7,338 nt of DNA from Chromatiaceae bacterium (GCA_016938795.1 JAFGTZ010000231.1:1-7338), one strand, 5' to 3'. Positions 1 to 6,583 are shown, numbered from the stretch's first letter. Numbers and translations: made by a program. The notes: generated by a model from the letters alone, not told the origin.

Positions 1-8
1 ACATCAGT

Positions 9-142
9 TTTTCGGTTTTCCTCACAGGCTCCGGGCTGGGTGATGGCCACGGGGGCCGCCGTGAATCCATCCCTGGAGGCTTGACGACGGCATGCCTGCC
101 GTCGACACCCCCGTGTCCATCCCCAGCCCTCAGCGAAAAATC
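9..142. repeat. Long imperfect palindromic intergenic element
   Basis: This stretch folds back on itself. GGGCTGGG (33-40) pairs with CCCAGCCC (122-129), GATGG (42-46) with CCATC (117-121), and CACGGGGG (48-55) with CCCCCGTG (108-115). That gives 21 paired bases per arm with one extra T (41) and one mismatch (47 against 116). Inside sits a second perfect hairpin, CGACGGCA (85-92) with TGCCGTCG (97-104) and a TGCC loop, and a smaller one, TCCA (66-69) with TGGA (74-77). Outside the main arms TTTTTCG (9-15) can pair with CGAAAAA (134-140) across an unequal internal loop. No protein gene fits: frames open here give proline/glycine-rich peptides unlike any family I know. The nested-hairpin form and intergenic position suggest a dispersed, possibly mobile, REP- or MITE-like repeat. 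Membership of a repeat family is inferred, since only one copy is visible in this window. Confidence 0.6.
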
Positions 143-248
143 CATGTGTGATTGGTATAGCATGATGGGGTCTGAGTCTAACGGAATTGAAGGTCTTGCA
201 AAAATCTCGCCCTGATCCACGGCGCTCGTTCAGACAAGAGGGCGTCTT
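143..248 (+). promoter_or_regulatory. Leader region of lptG with Shine-Dalgarno
   Basis: These bases lie between the palindromic element and lptG. The lptG ribosome binding site is clear: AAGAGGG at 236-242, six bases before the ATG at 249. I find no convincing sigma-70 promoter. The nearest candidate is TTGGTA (152-157) with GTCTAA (176-181) at 18 bases, a poor match. Nothing else was recognised, so the transcript may also start further upstream, outside the window. Confidence 0.4.
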
Positions 249-1313
249 ATGAGCATTCTTGATCGCTATCTGGCGCGCGCCGTGATGGGCGCAACCCTGC
301 TGACCCTGCTGGTGCTGCTGCCGCTGATTGGCTTTTATGTGCTGGCCGACGAGCTGGAGTCGCTCAGCGATGTGGGGCAGGGGGCGAGCACGGCCTTCGG
401 GCTCATGGCGCTGCGTCTACCGGGCTATCTCTATCAGGTCTTTCCCATTGCCACTCTGATTGGGGCGCTGGTCGGGCTTGGAACCCTGGCCGGGCGCTCG
501 GAGCTGGTGGCCATGCGAGCCGCTGGGGTCTCGGTTGGGCGGATCGTGCGCGCGGCCCTGCTCGGCGGGGTGCTGCTCGCGCTGTTTGCGCTGGTGCTGG
601 GCGAATTGGTGGCGCCCGTGGCCGAGCAGCGTGCCCTGGAGCTGCGCCGCGCGACGCTCTCGGGTGATGTGGCGCAGCAGACCGCCGATGGTTTTTGGGC
701 CGTTGACGAAGGCGCCTATGTGAATATTCGCGAGATCCGCTCCGGTGTGCTGTTGCGCGACATCTCCATCTACGAACTCGATCCCAAGGCCGGCGCCCTG
801 GTGGCCACCCATGCCAGCGAGGCGCGCTATGTCGAGGGCGGCTGGATGCTGGAGGGAATCGCGCGCAGCACGGCCGGGGCCGAGGGGGTGCGGGTCGAGC
901 GCATCGAGCAGGCGCGCTGGGAGTCGATGATTGATCCCGATCTACTCAAGGTGGTGGTGGCCGATCCGCGCGTGCTGCCGCTCTGGGGGCTGTACAAATA
1001 TATCCGCTTCATGCGGCTGAACGGACAGGATGCCGGGGCCTATGAGGTGGCCTTCTGGACCAAGGCGCTGCATCCCGCGCTCATGCTCTCCATGATCTTC
1101 GTGTCCATTCCCATCCTGCTCGGCTCGGCGCGTGGCGGGGGCATGGGACGGCGCATTCTGATTGGGGTGGTGGCGGGGATTTTTTACTATCTGGTCAGCC
1201 GAACCCTGGCCTATCTGGCCCTGTTCTTCGGTCTGAGTCCGCTGCTGGCGGCGAGCGCGCCGCCGCTGATCTTCTGCGCGGGCGCCTGGTGGCTGTTGCG
1301 GCGGGTGGGTTAG
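249..1313 (+). CDS. lptG: LPS export ABC transporter permease LptG
   Basis: LptG is one of the two inner-membrane permeases of the LptB2FG complex, which extracts lipopolysaccharide from the inner membrane and feeds it to the LptC-LptA-LptD bridge using ATP hydrolysed by LptB. The 354 residues match the usual family length. Hydrophobic helices lie near residues 12-33, 55-82 and 99-123. A soluble beta-rich (beta-jellyroll) segment follows at about 135-245, then three more helices at about 272-292, 301-324 and 328-350. This is the standard three-plus-three LptF/LptG plan. ELVAMRAAGVS (85-95) is the coupling-helix region that contacts LptB. GGMGRRILIGVVAG (297-310) is typical of the C-terminal half. 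The first ATG is supported by AAGAGGG six bases upstream and by the usual short N-terminus (SILDRYLAR). The homologous LptF was considered, but DRYLAR and the C-terminal half favour LptG. lptF, normally directly upstream and often overlapping, is not seen in the preceding 248 bases. Confidence 0.95.
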   Translation: MSILDRYLARAVMGATLLTLLVLLPLIGFYVLADELESLSDVGQGASTAFGLMALRLPGYLYQVFPIATLIGALVGLGTLAGRSELVAMRAAGVSVGRIVRAALLGGVLLALFALVLGELVAPVAEQRALELRRATLSGDVAQQTADGFWAVDEGAYVNIREIRSGVLLRDISIYELDPKAGALVATHASEARYVEGGWMLEGIARSTAGAEGVRVERIEQARWESMIDPDLLKVVVADPRVLPLWGLYKYIRFMRLNGQDAGAYEVAFWTKALHPALMLSMIFVSIPILLGSARGGGMGRRILIGVVAGIFYYLVSRTLAYLALFFGLSPLLAASAPPLIFCAGAWWLLRRVG

Positions 1314-1356
1314 AGCGTCGTTCTCTTTCCTTTTCTGGGGGAAAGCAAACGCAAAA

Positions 1357-1383
1357 GCCCCCCTCCCTTGAGGGAGAGGGGGC
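1357..1383 (-). terminator. Hairpin terminator, probably for the RDD gene; REP-like
   Basis: G1357-C1367 pairs with G1372-C1383 through 11 base pairs, almost all G-C, with a TTGA loop and a single bulged A at 1377. Read on the minus strand the hairpin is followed directly by TTTTGCGTTTGCTTT, a broken T-rich tract, about 70 bases after the stop of the RDD gene. It therefore looks like an intrinsic terminator for that strand. On the plus strand there is no T-run, so any effect on lptG would be weaker. The adjacent CCCTCACCCC (minus strand, about 1385-1394) resembles the abundant CCCTCACCC/CCCTCTCCC repeats scattered in proteobacterial intergenic DNA. Confidence 0.6.
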
Positions 1384-1453
1384 GGGGTGAGGGTGAAACA
1401 CCACCGCAATCCAAGGTTCCGTCAGGTCGTCAGACCAGAGGCTTTCAAGAACC

Positions 1454-1921
1454 TTAGCTGGTCTTGCCCTCGGGCTTTTTGACCATGACCAGACGGCTGC
1501 CCGACTTGCGGTCGTGCCAGGCGAGGCGATCGGCATTGAAGAGGCTCATCCAGAGTCCGAAGCCCAGCCCGAGCACGCTGGGAATGGCCCAGCCGAAGCG
1601 CTTGATGGCGTCCAGGGTGCCGAGCGGCTCGCCCGCCTCGGTCACCACCCGCAGACGCCAGGCGCGCATGCCCAGGGTCTGGCCGCCGCGGGTCCAGAAA
1701 TAGACAAAGAAGATGGCCACCACGGCAAGGAGATAGAGGCGCATCAGGGTGAGAGGCAGAAAATGTTCGTAGACTGGCGAGCCGACGATGACCTCGTAGG
1801 GGATGACGATGATGGCGTTGGCGACCATGAGCACGCCGAGCAGTAGCACGCTATCGTAGAACATGGCACCGAGACGACGGAGCAGCGAGGGGGTTTTGGC
1901 TTGAGAAATATCGATAGTCAT
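1454..1921 (-). CDS. RDD family integral membrane protein
   Basis: The RDD family is named after conserved Arg and Asp residues, and most members have no assigned biochemical role; a few have been linked to ion transport or stress tolerance. This 155-residue protein has the full layout. RRLGAMFYD (15-23) is the conserved opening of the first helix, and hydrophobic helices lie at about 22-46, 58-76 and 108-127. GGQTLGMRAWRLRVV (79-93) is the cytoplasmic hallmark, and AWHDRKSGSRLV (134-145) is the conserved ending. The start is the ATG at 1921; the next Met (residue 20) would remove the Arg motif. No Shine-Dalgarno is visible before it. The gene converges on lptG and diverges from the histidine kinase gene after only 39 bases. 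RDD genes are, to my recollection, frequent next to lptFG in gammaproteobacteria, but I cannot say what job this implies. Confidence 0.92.
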   Translation of the reverse strand: MTIDISQAKTPSLLRRLGAMFYDSVLLLGVLMVANAIIVIPYEVIVGSPVYEHFLPLTLMRLYLLAVVAIFFVYFWTRGGQTLGMRAWRLRVVTEAGEPLGTLDAIKRFGWAIPSVLGLGFGLWMSLFNADRLAWHDRKSGSRLVMVKKPEGKTS

Positions 1922-1932
1922 TGTGTTGTCGG

Positions 1933-1971
1933 TTGATGGGTTGGTGAAACGGCCATTGTAATGCGGATTAC
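1933..1971. promoter_or_regulatory. Overlapping divergent promoter-like boxes and small dyad
   Basis: The 39-base gap between the RDD gene and the kinase gene holds two overlapping -10-like boxes sharing ATTGTAAT (1955-1962). On the plus strand TTGATG (1933-1938) is followed after 18 bases by TGTAAT (1957-1962), five of six matches to the -10 consensus. On the minus strand TACAAT (1960-1955) lies 33 bases before the RDD start codon but lacks a good -35 box. A perfect dyad GTAAT-GCGG-ATTAC spans 1958-1971, across the kinase ATG. If the plus-strand boxes work, transcription would begin at about 1969, after the assigned kinase start. Either the promoter or the start codon is then wrong. This is a weak pattern match only. 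Confidence 0.3.
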
Positions 1972-4531
1972 CATTAAACCACTTCTGTTCCGCTTGTTGC
2001 GACGTGTGCCCATGCCTTTGATCGCCATCGGGGTTGGTCTAACCGCCGGGCTGGCGGTCTGGCTGGTGCTCGATCAGATCCAGAGCCGGCAGGTGGGCAA
2101 GATCTTTGGCCAGGAGCTGGAGGCGCAGCTAGAGCTGCGCGCGCGCGAAAGTCTGGTGCGCTTCGAGCGCTATTTGGCAAGTTACAGCGCCACCACCCGT
2201 CTGCTCGCCAATTCTCAGCGGCTCTCCGAATATCTGGAGCCGCTTTTCTGGTCGCGCGATCAGACGTTCGAGCCGCTCATCTATCGCGAGTTTCGCCCCC
2301 ACTGGCTGCCTGATTTCTTCGCGCGCGACGCCCTGCTTGGCCCCAGCCATGTGCTGCTCACCGATCCCTGGGGGCAGGTGCGCGAGATCTTTCAGTCCAG
2401 CGACGCGAGGCTGCCTGCCGCGCTTGCCACGCAGGTGCCCGAATCGCTCTACAGTGAGCGTACCTCACGCGCCCTGATCGAGCGCGTCGATGGCCGGCTT
2501 TATCTGATCGCGAGTGATGCCACAGCCGATGCCGCAGGCTACGCCATGGGTTATCTGCTGGTACTGGTGCCCATCGACGAGGCCTTTCTGGCCGCCTCGC
2601 AGCGCGGCGTTGATGTAGGGCGTGCGGCGGTGGCCCTCATTGATGCAAGCGATCAGGAGATTTTGGTGAGCATCAACGCCGAAGCGCTGCCGTCCGGCAC
2701 GCGGCTCGAACGCTGGCGCTCGACCTATGTCATCACCTCGCAACCCCTGCTGGAGCAGGAGGGAAGCGGTTCGGATGTGCGCTTTGCCACCTTTGTCTCG
2801 CAGGCCGTGGTGGAGAAGATGTCGCGCCATGTGCGTCTCTTCGAGCGACGCCAGCGTGGCATTGCCGCGCTGGTGTTCATCCTGGTCTTTACCGCCGTCA
2901 TCTATCTGGTGTCGGTGCGCTTGAACAAGGTGCTGCGGCGCATGACGCGCTTCTCGACGCGCGCGCTCGGCTTCGCCGAGCCGGGCTTCAACCGGGGCGG
3001 CAATCAGTTGGTGCTGTTGGAGGAGTGGATTCAGCACTTCACCCAGCTGGTGCTGGCCGCGCGCGAGGAGATGAGTCGTCGCCATCAGGCCGAGATGCGC
3101 CAGAGCGAGGCGCTCAAGGCGGCCATGATGGAGGCCTCGCTCGATGCCGTGGTAACGCTCGACCAGCGCGGGCGTGTGATCGAGTTCAACCCGGCCGCCG
3201 AACATCTGCTGGGGTTGAGGCGCGAGGCGGCGCTCGGGCGGGTCTTTACCGAGCAGTGCGTGCCCGAGGCGGCGCGCGGGCGCTTTCGCCACCTGCTCGA
3301 TCGTTCACAGCATGCGCATCGCGTATCCGAGGGACGCGGCGAGCTGGTGGCGCGTCATAGCTCGGGGGCGGAGGTTCCGGTCGAGCTTTCCATCGTGCCC
3401 ATCGACCTGGAGAGCGAGCGCGTCCACACCCTCTACATTCACGACATCACCGAGCGCAAGCGCGCCGAGCAGGAGATCAAGGGTCTGGCGCGCTTCGCGA
3501 GCGAAAGCCCAAGTCCCATCCTGCGGGTCACGGCGGCGGGCGTGCTGGTCTATGCCAACAGCGCCAGCCGCACCCTGCTGGTCGTCTGGGGGTGCGCGCC
3601 CGGTGAGCCCTTGCCTGCGCCCTGGCGCGAGCGGGTAGTGAGCGCCCTGGCCTCGGGCGAGCAGCACGAGGAGGAGCTGGAGGCCGGCGGGCAGCTCTAT
3701 TCGCTGCTCTTCGCGCCCATTGCCGATCTGGGCTATGTGAATATCTACGCGCGCGACATCACGGCGGTGCGTCGCGCCGAGCAGGAGGCGCGTCAGCATC
3801 AGGCCGAGCTGGTGCATGTGTGCCGGCTGAGCACCCTGGGCGAGGTGGCCACCGGCATGGCGCACGAGCTCAATCAGCCGCTTTCGGCCATCGTCAACTA
3901 TGCCAATGGCTGCATCCGGCGCCTGCAGAGTGGGGCAGGCGAGCCCGAGGCGTTGATCGGCGCGCTCAATCAGGTGTCGCTTCAGGCGCGTCGGGCGAGC
4001 GACATTATCCGCCATCTGCGCGCGCTGGTTGGGAAGCAGCCGCCGGTGCGTGCCCAGGTCGATCTCAATCATCTGGCGCGCGAGGTCTGCTCCTTCATCG
4101 AGTTCGACACCCATCGGCTTGATCTCCAGATCGCGCTTGACCTTGGTCCCGACGCCATTCCGGTGCTGGTGGATCTGGTGCAACTGGAACAGGTGGTGTT
4201 GAATCTGCTGCGCAACGCGCTCGATGCCCTGGAGGAGGTGGCGCCCGAGCGGCGCCGGCTGGTGTTGCGCACCGCCGTGCTGGAGGGCGAGGCGCGTGTG
4301 AGCGTGGAGGACAGCGGGCCGGGCATTCCCGCCGAGCGCCTGCCGACGCTCTTCGATGCCTTCGTCACCACTAAGGAGGGCGGCATGGGCATGGGGCTGG
4401 CGATCAGCCAGACCATCGTCGAGAATCACGAGGGACGCATCTGGGCTGAGTCCACGCCGGGGTGCGGCTCCATCTTCCACATCGCGCTGCCGCTGGCGGC
4501 CTCAGCGCAGACCACCGAAGCACCATCATGA
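1961..4531 (+). CDS. Membrane PAS-PAS sensor histidine kinase (FixL-like)
   Basis: This is an 856-residue sensor kinase. A basic N-terminus (RLLRR, 11-15) precedes helix 1 at about 18-37. An extracytoplasmic region of about 260 residues (40-299), probably a Cache-like ligand-binding domain, ends at helix 2 (about 300-318). A linker and short coiled stretch follow (320-385). PAS 1 lies at about 386-498, ending HDITERKRAEQE, and a weaker PAS 2 at about 507-603, ending RDITAVRRAEQE. The HisKA domain has MAHELNQPLSAI with phospho-acceptor His635. The HATPase domain has the N-box around Asn752, DSGPGIP (784-790), FDAFVTTK (798-805) and GMGMGLAIS (808-816). All catalytic boxes are intact. The kinase core is of the FixL/TtrS type. 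The FixL haem ligand is not clearly present: aligned from the shared PE, Phe442 takes its place and the nearby His444 is two residues off. No Shine-Dalgarno is seen. Met1 is preferred over Met18 because it keeps the positive residues before helix 1. The stop overlaps the regulator start (ATGA). Confidence 0.93.
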   Translation: MRITIKPLLFRLLRRVPMPLIAIGVGLTAGLAVWLVLDQIQSRQVGKIFGQELEAQLELRARESLVRFERYLASYSATTRLLANSQRLSEYLEPLFWSRDQTFEPLIYREFRPHWLPDFFARDALLGPSHVLLTDPWGQVREIFQSSDARLPAALATQVPESLYSERTSRALIERVDGRLYLIASDATADAAGYAMGYLLVLVPIDEAFLAASQRGVDVGRAAVALIDASDQEILVSINAEALPSGTRLERWRSTYVITSQPLLEQEGSGSDVRFATFVSQAVVEKMSRHVRLFERRQRGIAALVFILVFTAVIYLVSVRLNKVLRRMTRFSTRALGFAEPGFNRGGNQLVLLEEWIQHFTQLVLAAREEMSRRHQAEMRQSEALKAAMMEASLDAVVTLDQRGRVIEFNPAAEHLLGLRREAALGRVFTEQCVPEAARGRFRHLLDRSQHAHRVSEGRGELVARHSSGAEVPVELSIVPIDLESERVHTLYIHDITERKRAEQEIKGLARFASESPSPILRVTAAGVLVYANSASRTLLVVWGCAPGEPLPAPWRERVVSALASGEQHEEELEAGGQLYSLLFAPIADLGYVNIYARDITAVRRAEQEARQHQAELVHVCRLSTLGEVATGMAHELNQPLSAIVNYANGCIRRLQSGAGEPEALIGALNQVSLQARRASDIIRHLRALVGKQPPVRAQVDLNHLAREVCSFIEFDTHRLDLQIALDLGPDAIPVLVDLVQLEQVVLNLLRNALDALEEVAPERRRLVLRTAVLEGEARVSVEDSGPGIPAERLPTLFDAFVTTKEGGMGMGLAISQTIVENHEGRIWAESTPGCGSIFHIALPLAASAQTTEAPS

Positions 4532-5154
4532 ACCACTCCGAGACCACCGTCTTCGTCGTCGATGACGACCAGGCCATGCGCACCTCGCTGCAATGGCTGA
4601 TCGAATCCACCGGCATGTCGGTCGAGACCTATGCCTCCGCCGATGACTTTCTGGCCCACTATGTACCGGGCCGCGCCGGCTGTCTGCTGCTCGACGTGCG
4701 CATGCCGGGCATGAGCGGGCTCGACTTGCAAGGCTATCTGGCGCGCGAGAATTATCGCGTGCCGGTCATCATCATCACCGGACACGGCGATGTGGCCATG
4801 GCGGTCAAGGCCATGAAGGCGGGGGCGGCGGATTTCATCGAAAAGCCCTTCGACGACGAGGATCTGCTGCGCAGCATTCGCAATGCCCTGGCGTTCGATG
4901 CGCGTCAGCGCGCCTCGCGCGAGGCGTGCGCCGAGGTGGCCGTGCGGCTGGCCGAACTCACCCCGCGCGAGCACGAGGTCATGGCCATGGTGACCGAGGG
5001 GCGCGCGAACAAGGAGATTGCCGCCGCCCTGGGGGTGAGCGCCAAGACGGTCGAGGCGCATCGGGCGCGCGTCATGGAGAAGATGCGCGCTGGCTCGCTC
5101 GCCGAGCTGGTGCGCATGGCGCTGCTTGCCGAGCGCGAGCTGAGCGCCGACTGA
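4528..5154 (+). CDS. FixJ/NarL-family response regulator
   Basis: This 208-residue two-domain regulator is the expected partner of the upstream kinase. The receiver domain (about 6-122) has the acidic pocket VVDDD (10-14), phospho-acceptor Asp56 in LLLDVRMPGMSG, Thr84 in ITGHGD and Lys106 in FIEKPF. ITGHGDVAMAVKAMKAGAADFIEKPF closely resembles FixJ. After a linker comes a LuxR/NarL-type helix-turn-helix (about 143-202): LTPREHEVMAMV, then NKEIAAALGVSAKTVEAHRARVMEKM, where the second helix should read DNA. Phosphorylation by the kinase should drive dimerisation and transcription activation (family knowledge). The start is the ATG at 4528, which overlaps the kinase stop by four bases. No Shine-Dalgarno is seen, so translation is probably coupled. 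An in-frame ATG at 4462 would add 22 residues lying within the kinase gene with no receiver character, and is rejected. Targets of the regulator are unknown. Confidence 0.95.
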   Translation: MNHSETTVFVVDDDQAMRTSLQWLIESTGMSVETYASADDFLAHYVPGRAGCLLLDVRMPGMSGLDLQGYLARENYRVPVIIITGHGDVAMAVKAMKAGAADFIEKPFDDEDLLRSIRNALAFDARQRASREACAEVAVRLAELTPREHEVMAMVTEGRANKEIAAALGVSAKTVEAHRARVMEKMRAGSLAELVRMALLAERELSAD

Positions 5155-5196
5155 GCGCGCTGGACGTGGGCCGAGTGGCGCAAGGCTGAGGGGGCT

Positions 5197-5222
5197 GGTC
5201 GCGAGGCGCGGGCCGCGCGACC
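5197..5222. terminator. Possible hairpin between convergent genes
   Basis: In the 77-base gap between the response regulator and the DUF4426 gene, GGTCGCG (5197-5203) pairs perfectly with CGCGACC (5216-5222) around a 12-base loop. On the plus strand it is followed by AAGAGGGG and only a short TTTA, and on the minus strand there is no T-run. It could help stop transcription from either side, but it is a poor intrinsic terminator. In DNA this rich in GCGC such a stem may arise by chance. Nothing else was seen in the gap. Confidence 0.3.
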
Positions 5223-5231
5223 AAGAGGGGT

Positions 5232-5681
5232 TTATTCGGCGAAGAACTGCTCTTCGAGCTGAACCTCATAGCGTTGCGGGCTGCCCTCGGGCTGCACCGC
5301 GATGCTGAACTGGAGGATCTGCTCCTCCTCGATGGGAAATTCGCCGACATAGTGAATGGTCTTGCCGAGATCAATCTCGCGCATGGGAATACGTCGCGCC
5401 TCGGTCTCGGGCGGGGCCACGGCGCTTACCTCGATGGTGGCGCGGGTCGAGCGTCCCACGGCGCCAGGTTCGCCGGCCACCACCCCGACATTGAGCAGGC
5501 CGCGCACCTTGCTGCGCAGGATGCCGTGCGTTTCGGCCATGGCGGGATCGAGCGCCGTGGTGGGCAGGGCGTTGTAATGGATGCTGTAGCCATCGGGGGT
5601 GACGAAGGTCTCGGCGCTGGCGCCGAGGGCGAGTGTCAGGCCGGCGGCCAGGATGGTGGGACGAATCATGCGCGGGATCAT
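5232..5681 (-). CDS. Secreted DUF4426 domain protein
   Basis: This 149-residue protein starts with a signal peptide: MIPRMIRPT, a hydrophobic core (10-20) and a likely signal peptidase I site after ASA (21-23). The mature part, about 126 residues, has the DUF4426 look: GYSIHYNALPTTALDP (31-46), then THGILRSKVRGLLNVGV (51-67), a middle with alternating beta strands, and FSIAVQPEG (125-133) near the end. The function of the family is not known; the sequence predicts a small periplasmic beta-rich protein with no visible catalytic motif. The ATG at 5681 is chosen because GGAGGAG stands three bases before it. A TTG four codons earlier lies on that ribosome site and is unlikely. It is the last gene of the proC operon, 32 bases after DUF167. 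In Pseudomonas aeruginosa a DUF4426 gene lies in the same neighbourhood behind metX and metW, which are absent here. Confidence 0.86.
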   Translation of the reverse strand: MIPRMIRPTILAAGLTLALGASAETFVTPDGYSIHYNALPTTALDPAMAETHGILRSKVRGLLNVGVVAGEPGAVGRSTRATIEVSAVAPPETEARRIPMREIDLGKTIHYVGEFPIEEEQILQFSIAVQPEGSPQRYEVQLEEQFFAE

Positions 5682-5713
5682 GGGCTCCTCCAATCTGCGA
5701 TGTCTGCGAGCGC

Positions 5714-6004
5714 TCAGGGGCGCTCGATGGGTAGAGGGAATTGCTGGGGCGAGGCGATACGTAGCCGTTTGTAGCGCGCCTGTTCGCCGCCGATGAGGGT
5801 CACGCGCGAGGGCGCCACGCCAAAGGACTTGGCCACGAAGCGGCAGAGTGCCGCATTGCCCTTGCCCTCGACCGGCGGCGCCTGAATGCGCACCCGGTAA
5901 TAGTCGCCGCCCGGATCGGGGCCGACGAAGGCATCGCGCGGCGCGCGCGGCTGCACGCGCAGCGCGAGTTCCAGATCCTCGCCCTTCCAGCGGTACCAGC
6001 TCAT
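5714..6004 (-). CDS. yggU: DUF167 / YggU family protein
   Basis: This is a 96-residue member of the YggU (DUF167) family, small alpha/beta proteins conserved from bacteria to eukaryotes without an established biochemical function. The family signature is complete: LALRVQPRAPRDAFVG (13-28), then RVRIQAPPVEGKGNAALCRFVAKSFGV (37-63, given here as the conserved core) and the ending VTLIGGEQARYKRLRI (68-83). The length is typical. The ATG at 6004 lies three bases after the yggT stop and has no good Shine-Dalgarno, so translation is probably coupled to yggT. yggT and yggU are also neighbours in Escherichia coli, which supports the assignment. Any functional link with YggT or proline synthesis is not established by this sequence. 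Confidence 0.94.
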   Translation of the reverse strand: MSWYRWKGEDLELALRVQPRAPRDAFVGPDPGGDYYRVRIQAPPVEGKGNAALCRFVAKSFGVAPSRVTLIGGEQARYKRLRIASPQQFPLPIERP

Positions 6005-6007
6005 GGC

Positions 6008-6583
6008 CTAGAAGGGGCTGCCGACCAGCCAGTTGAGCGGCGGCACCAGCAGCATCTCGATGAGCACCAGCGCGATGATGACCGCCATGGGCGAGAGGTC
6101 GATGCCGCTGATGGGGCGGATAAGGCGCTGCGCCGGGCGCATCAGCGGATCGGTTAGGCGCGCGAGCAGCGACACGGCCGGGTTGTAAGGGTCGGGACTG
6201 ACCCAGCTGAGAATGGCGCGGATGAGAATGGCGAAGAGAAAGATGTCGAGAAACAGCTTGATGACGCCCGGAATGGCCCAGCCAAAGGCGGCATAGAGCG
6301 GGCGATCCATGCCGAGCAGCAGGGTGAGCAGCATGAGTTCGAGCGTCTTCAGCAGCCAGGCGAGCACCAGCGAGGCGATGTCATAGCCGCCATAGCCGGG
6401 GATGAACTTGCGCAGCGGACGCAGCGGTGGCGAGGTGACCTTGACCACGAACTGCGAGATGGGATTGTAGAAATCGGCGCGCGTCCATTGCAGCAGGAAG
6501 CGGATGGCCACCACGGCGGTGTAAAGGCCAAAGATGGTCTGGATGAGAAAGACCAGTGGATTGAGCAGATAACCGTCGGTCAT
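6008..6583 (-). CDS. yggT: YggT family membrane protein
   Basis: This is a 191-residue integral membrane protein with two copies of the YGGT domain. Repeat one has a helix at about 10-33, then RFLLQWTRADFYNPISQFVVKVTSPPLRPLRKF (about 28-60, its key part being YNPISQ and the TSPPLRPLR turn), and a helix at about 68-90. Repeat two has a helix at about 104-127, RAILSWVSPDPYNPAVSLLARLTDPLMRP (122-150) and a last helix at about 164-185. The double-domain length is normal for proteobacteria. The role is uncertain. Family members have been linked to membrane or osmotic functions, and the related plant and cyanobacterial proteins to membrane or photosystem organisation. The start is the ATG at 6583, overlapping the proC stop by four bases (ATGA), with GGAGA about nine bases upstream inside proC. 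Confidence 0.95.
   Translation of the reverse strand: MTDGYLLNPLVFLIQTIFGLYTAVVAIRFLLQWTRADFYNPISQFVVKVTSPPLRPLRKFIPGYGGYDIASLVLAWLLKTLELMLLTLLLGMDRPLYAAFGWAIPGVIKLFLDIFLFAILIRAILSWVSPDPYNPAVSLLARLTDPLMRPAQRLIRPISGIDLSPMAVIIALVLIEMLLVPPLNWLVGSPF

Noticed and set aside
3..215. Open plus-strand frame across the left edge as a possible end of lptF or of another gene
   Set aside because: The translation is a low-complexity Gly/Pro/Ser/Arg peptide produced by the palindromic element and has no LptF-like hydrophobic end.
1325..1345. Hairpin CTTTCC/GGAAAG just after lptG as its terminator
   Set aside because: The stem is only six base pairs with a nine-base loop and no T-run follows on the plus strand.
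3130..3470. FixL-type haem-binding PAS domain
   Set aside because: Aligning from the shared PE places Phe442 at the haem histidine and no matching Arg at the distal site. A nearby His444 is offset by two, so haem binding cannot be claimed.
3305..4480. A 391-codon open frame antisense to the kinase gene
   Set aside because: It mirrors the kinase reading frame in GC-rich DNA, its translation is rich in His, Gln, Arg and Ala with no recognisable domain, and the plus-strand frame carries every kinase motif. The same holds for the 275-codon antisense frame at 2465-3292.
4462..4527. Earlier start for the response regulator
   Set aside because: The 22 added residues are an out-of-frame reading of the kinase C-terminus. 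The ATG at 4528 gives a normal receiver N-terminus and an ATGA coupling.
5682..5693. TTG start for the DUF4426 gene
   Set aside because: It overlaps the strong GGAGGAG ribosome site that serves the ATG at 5681.
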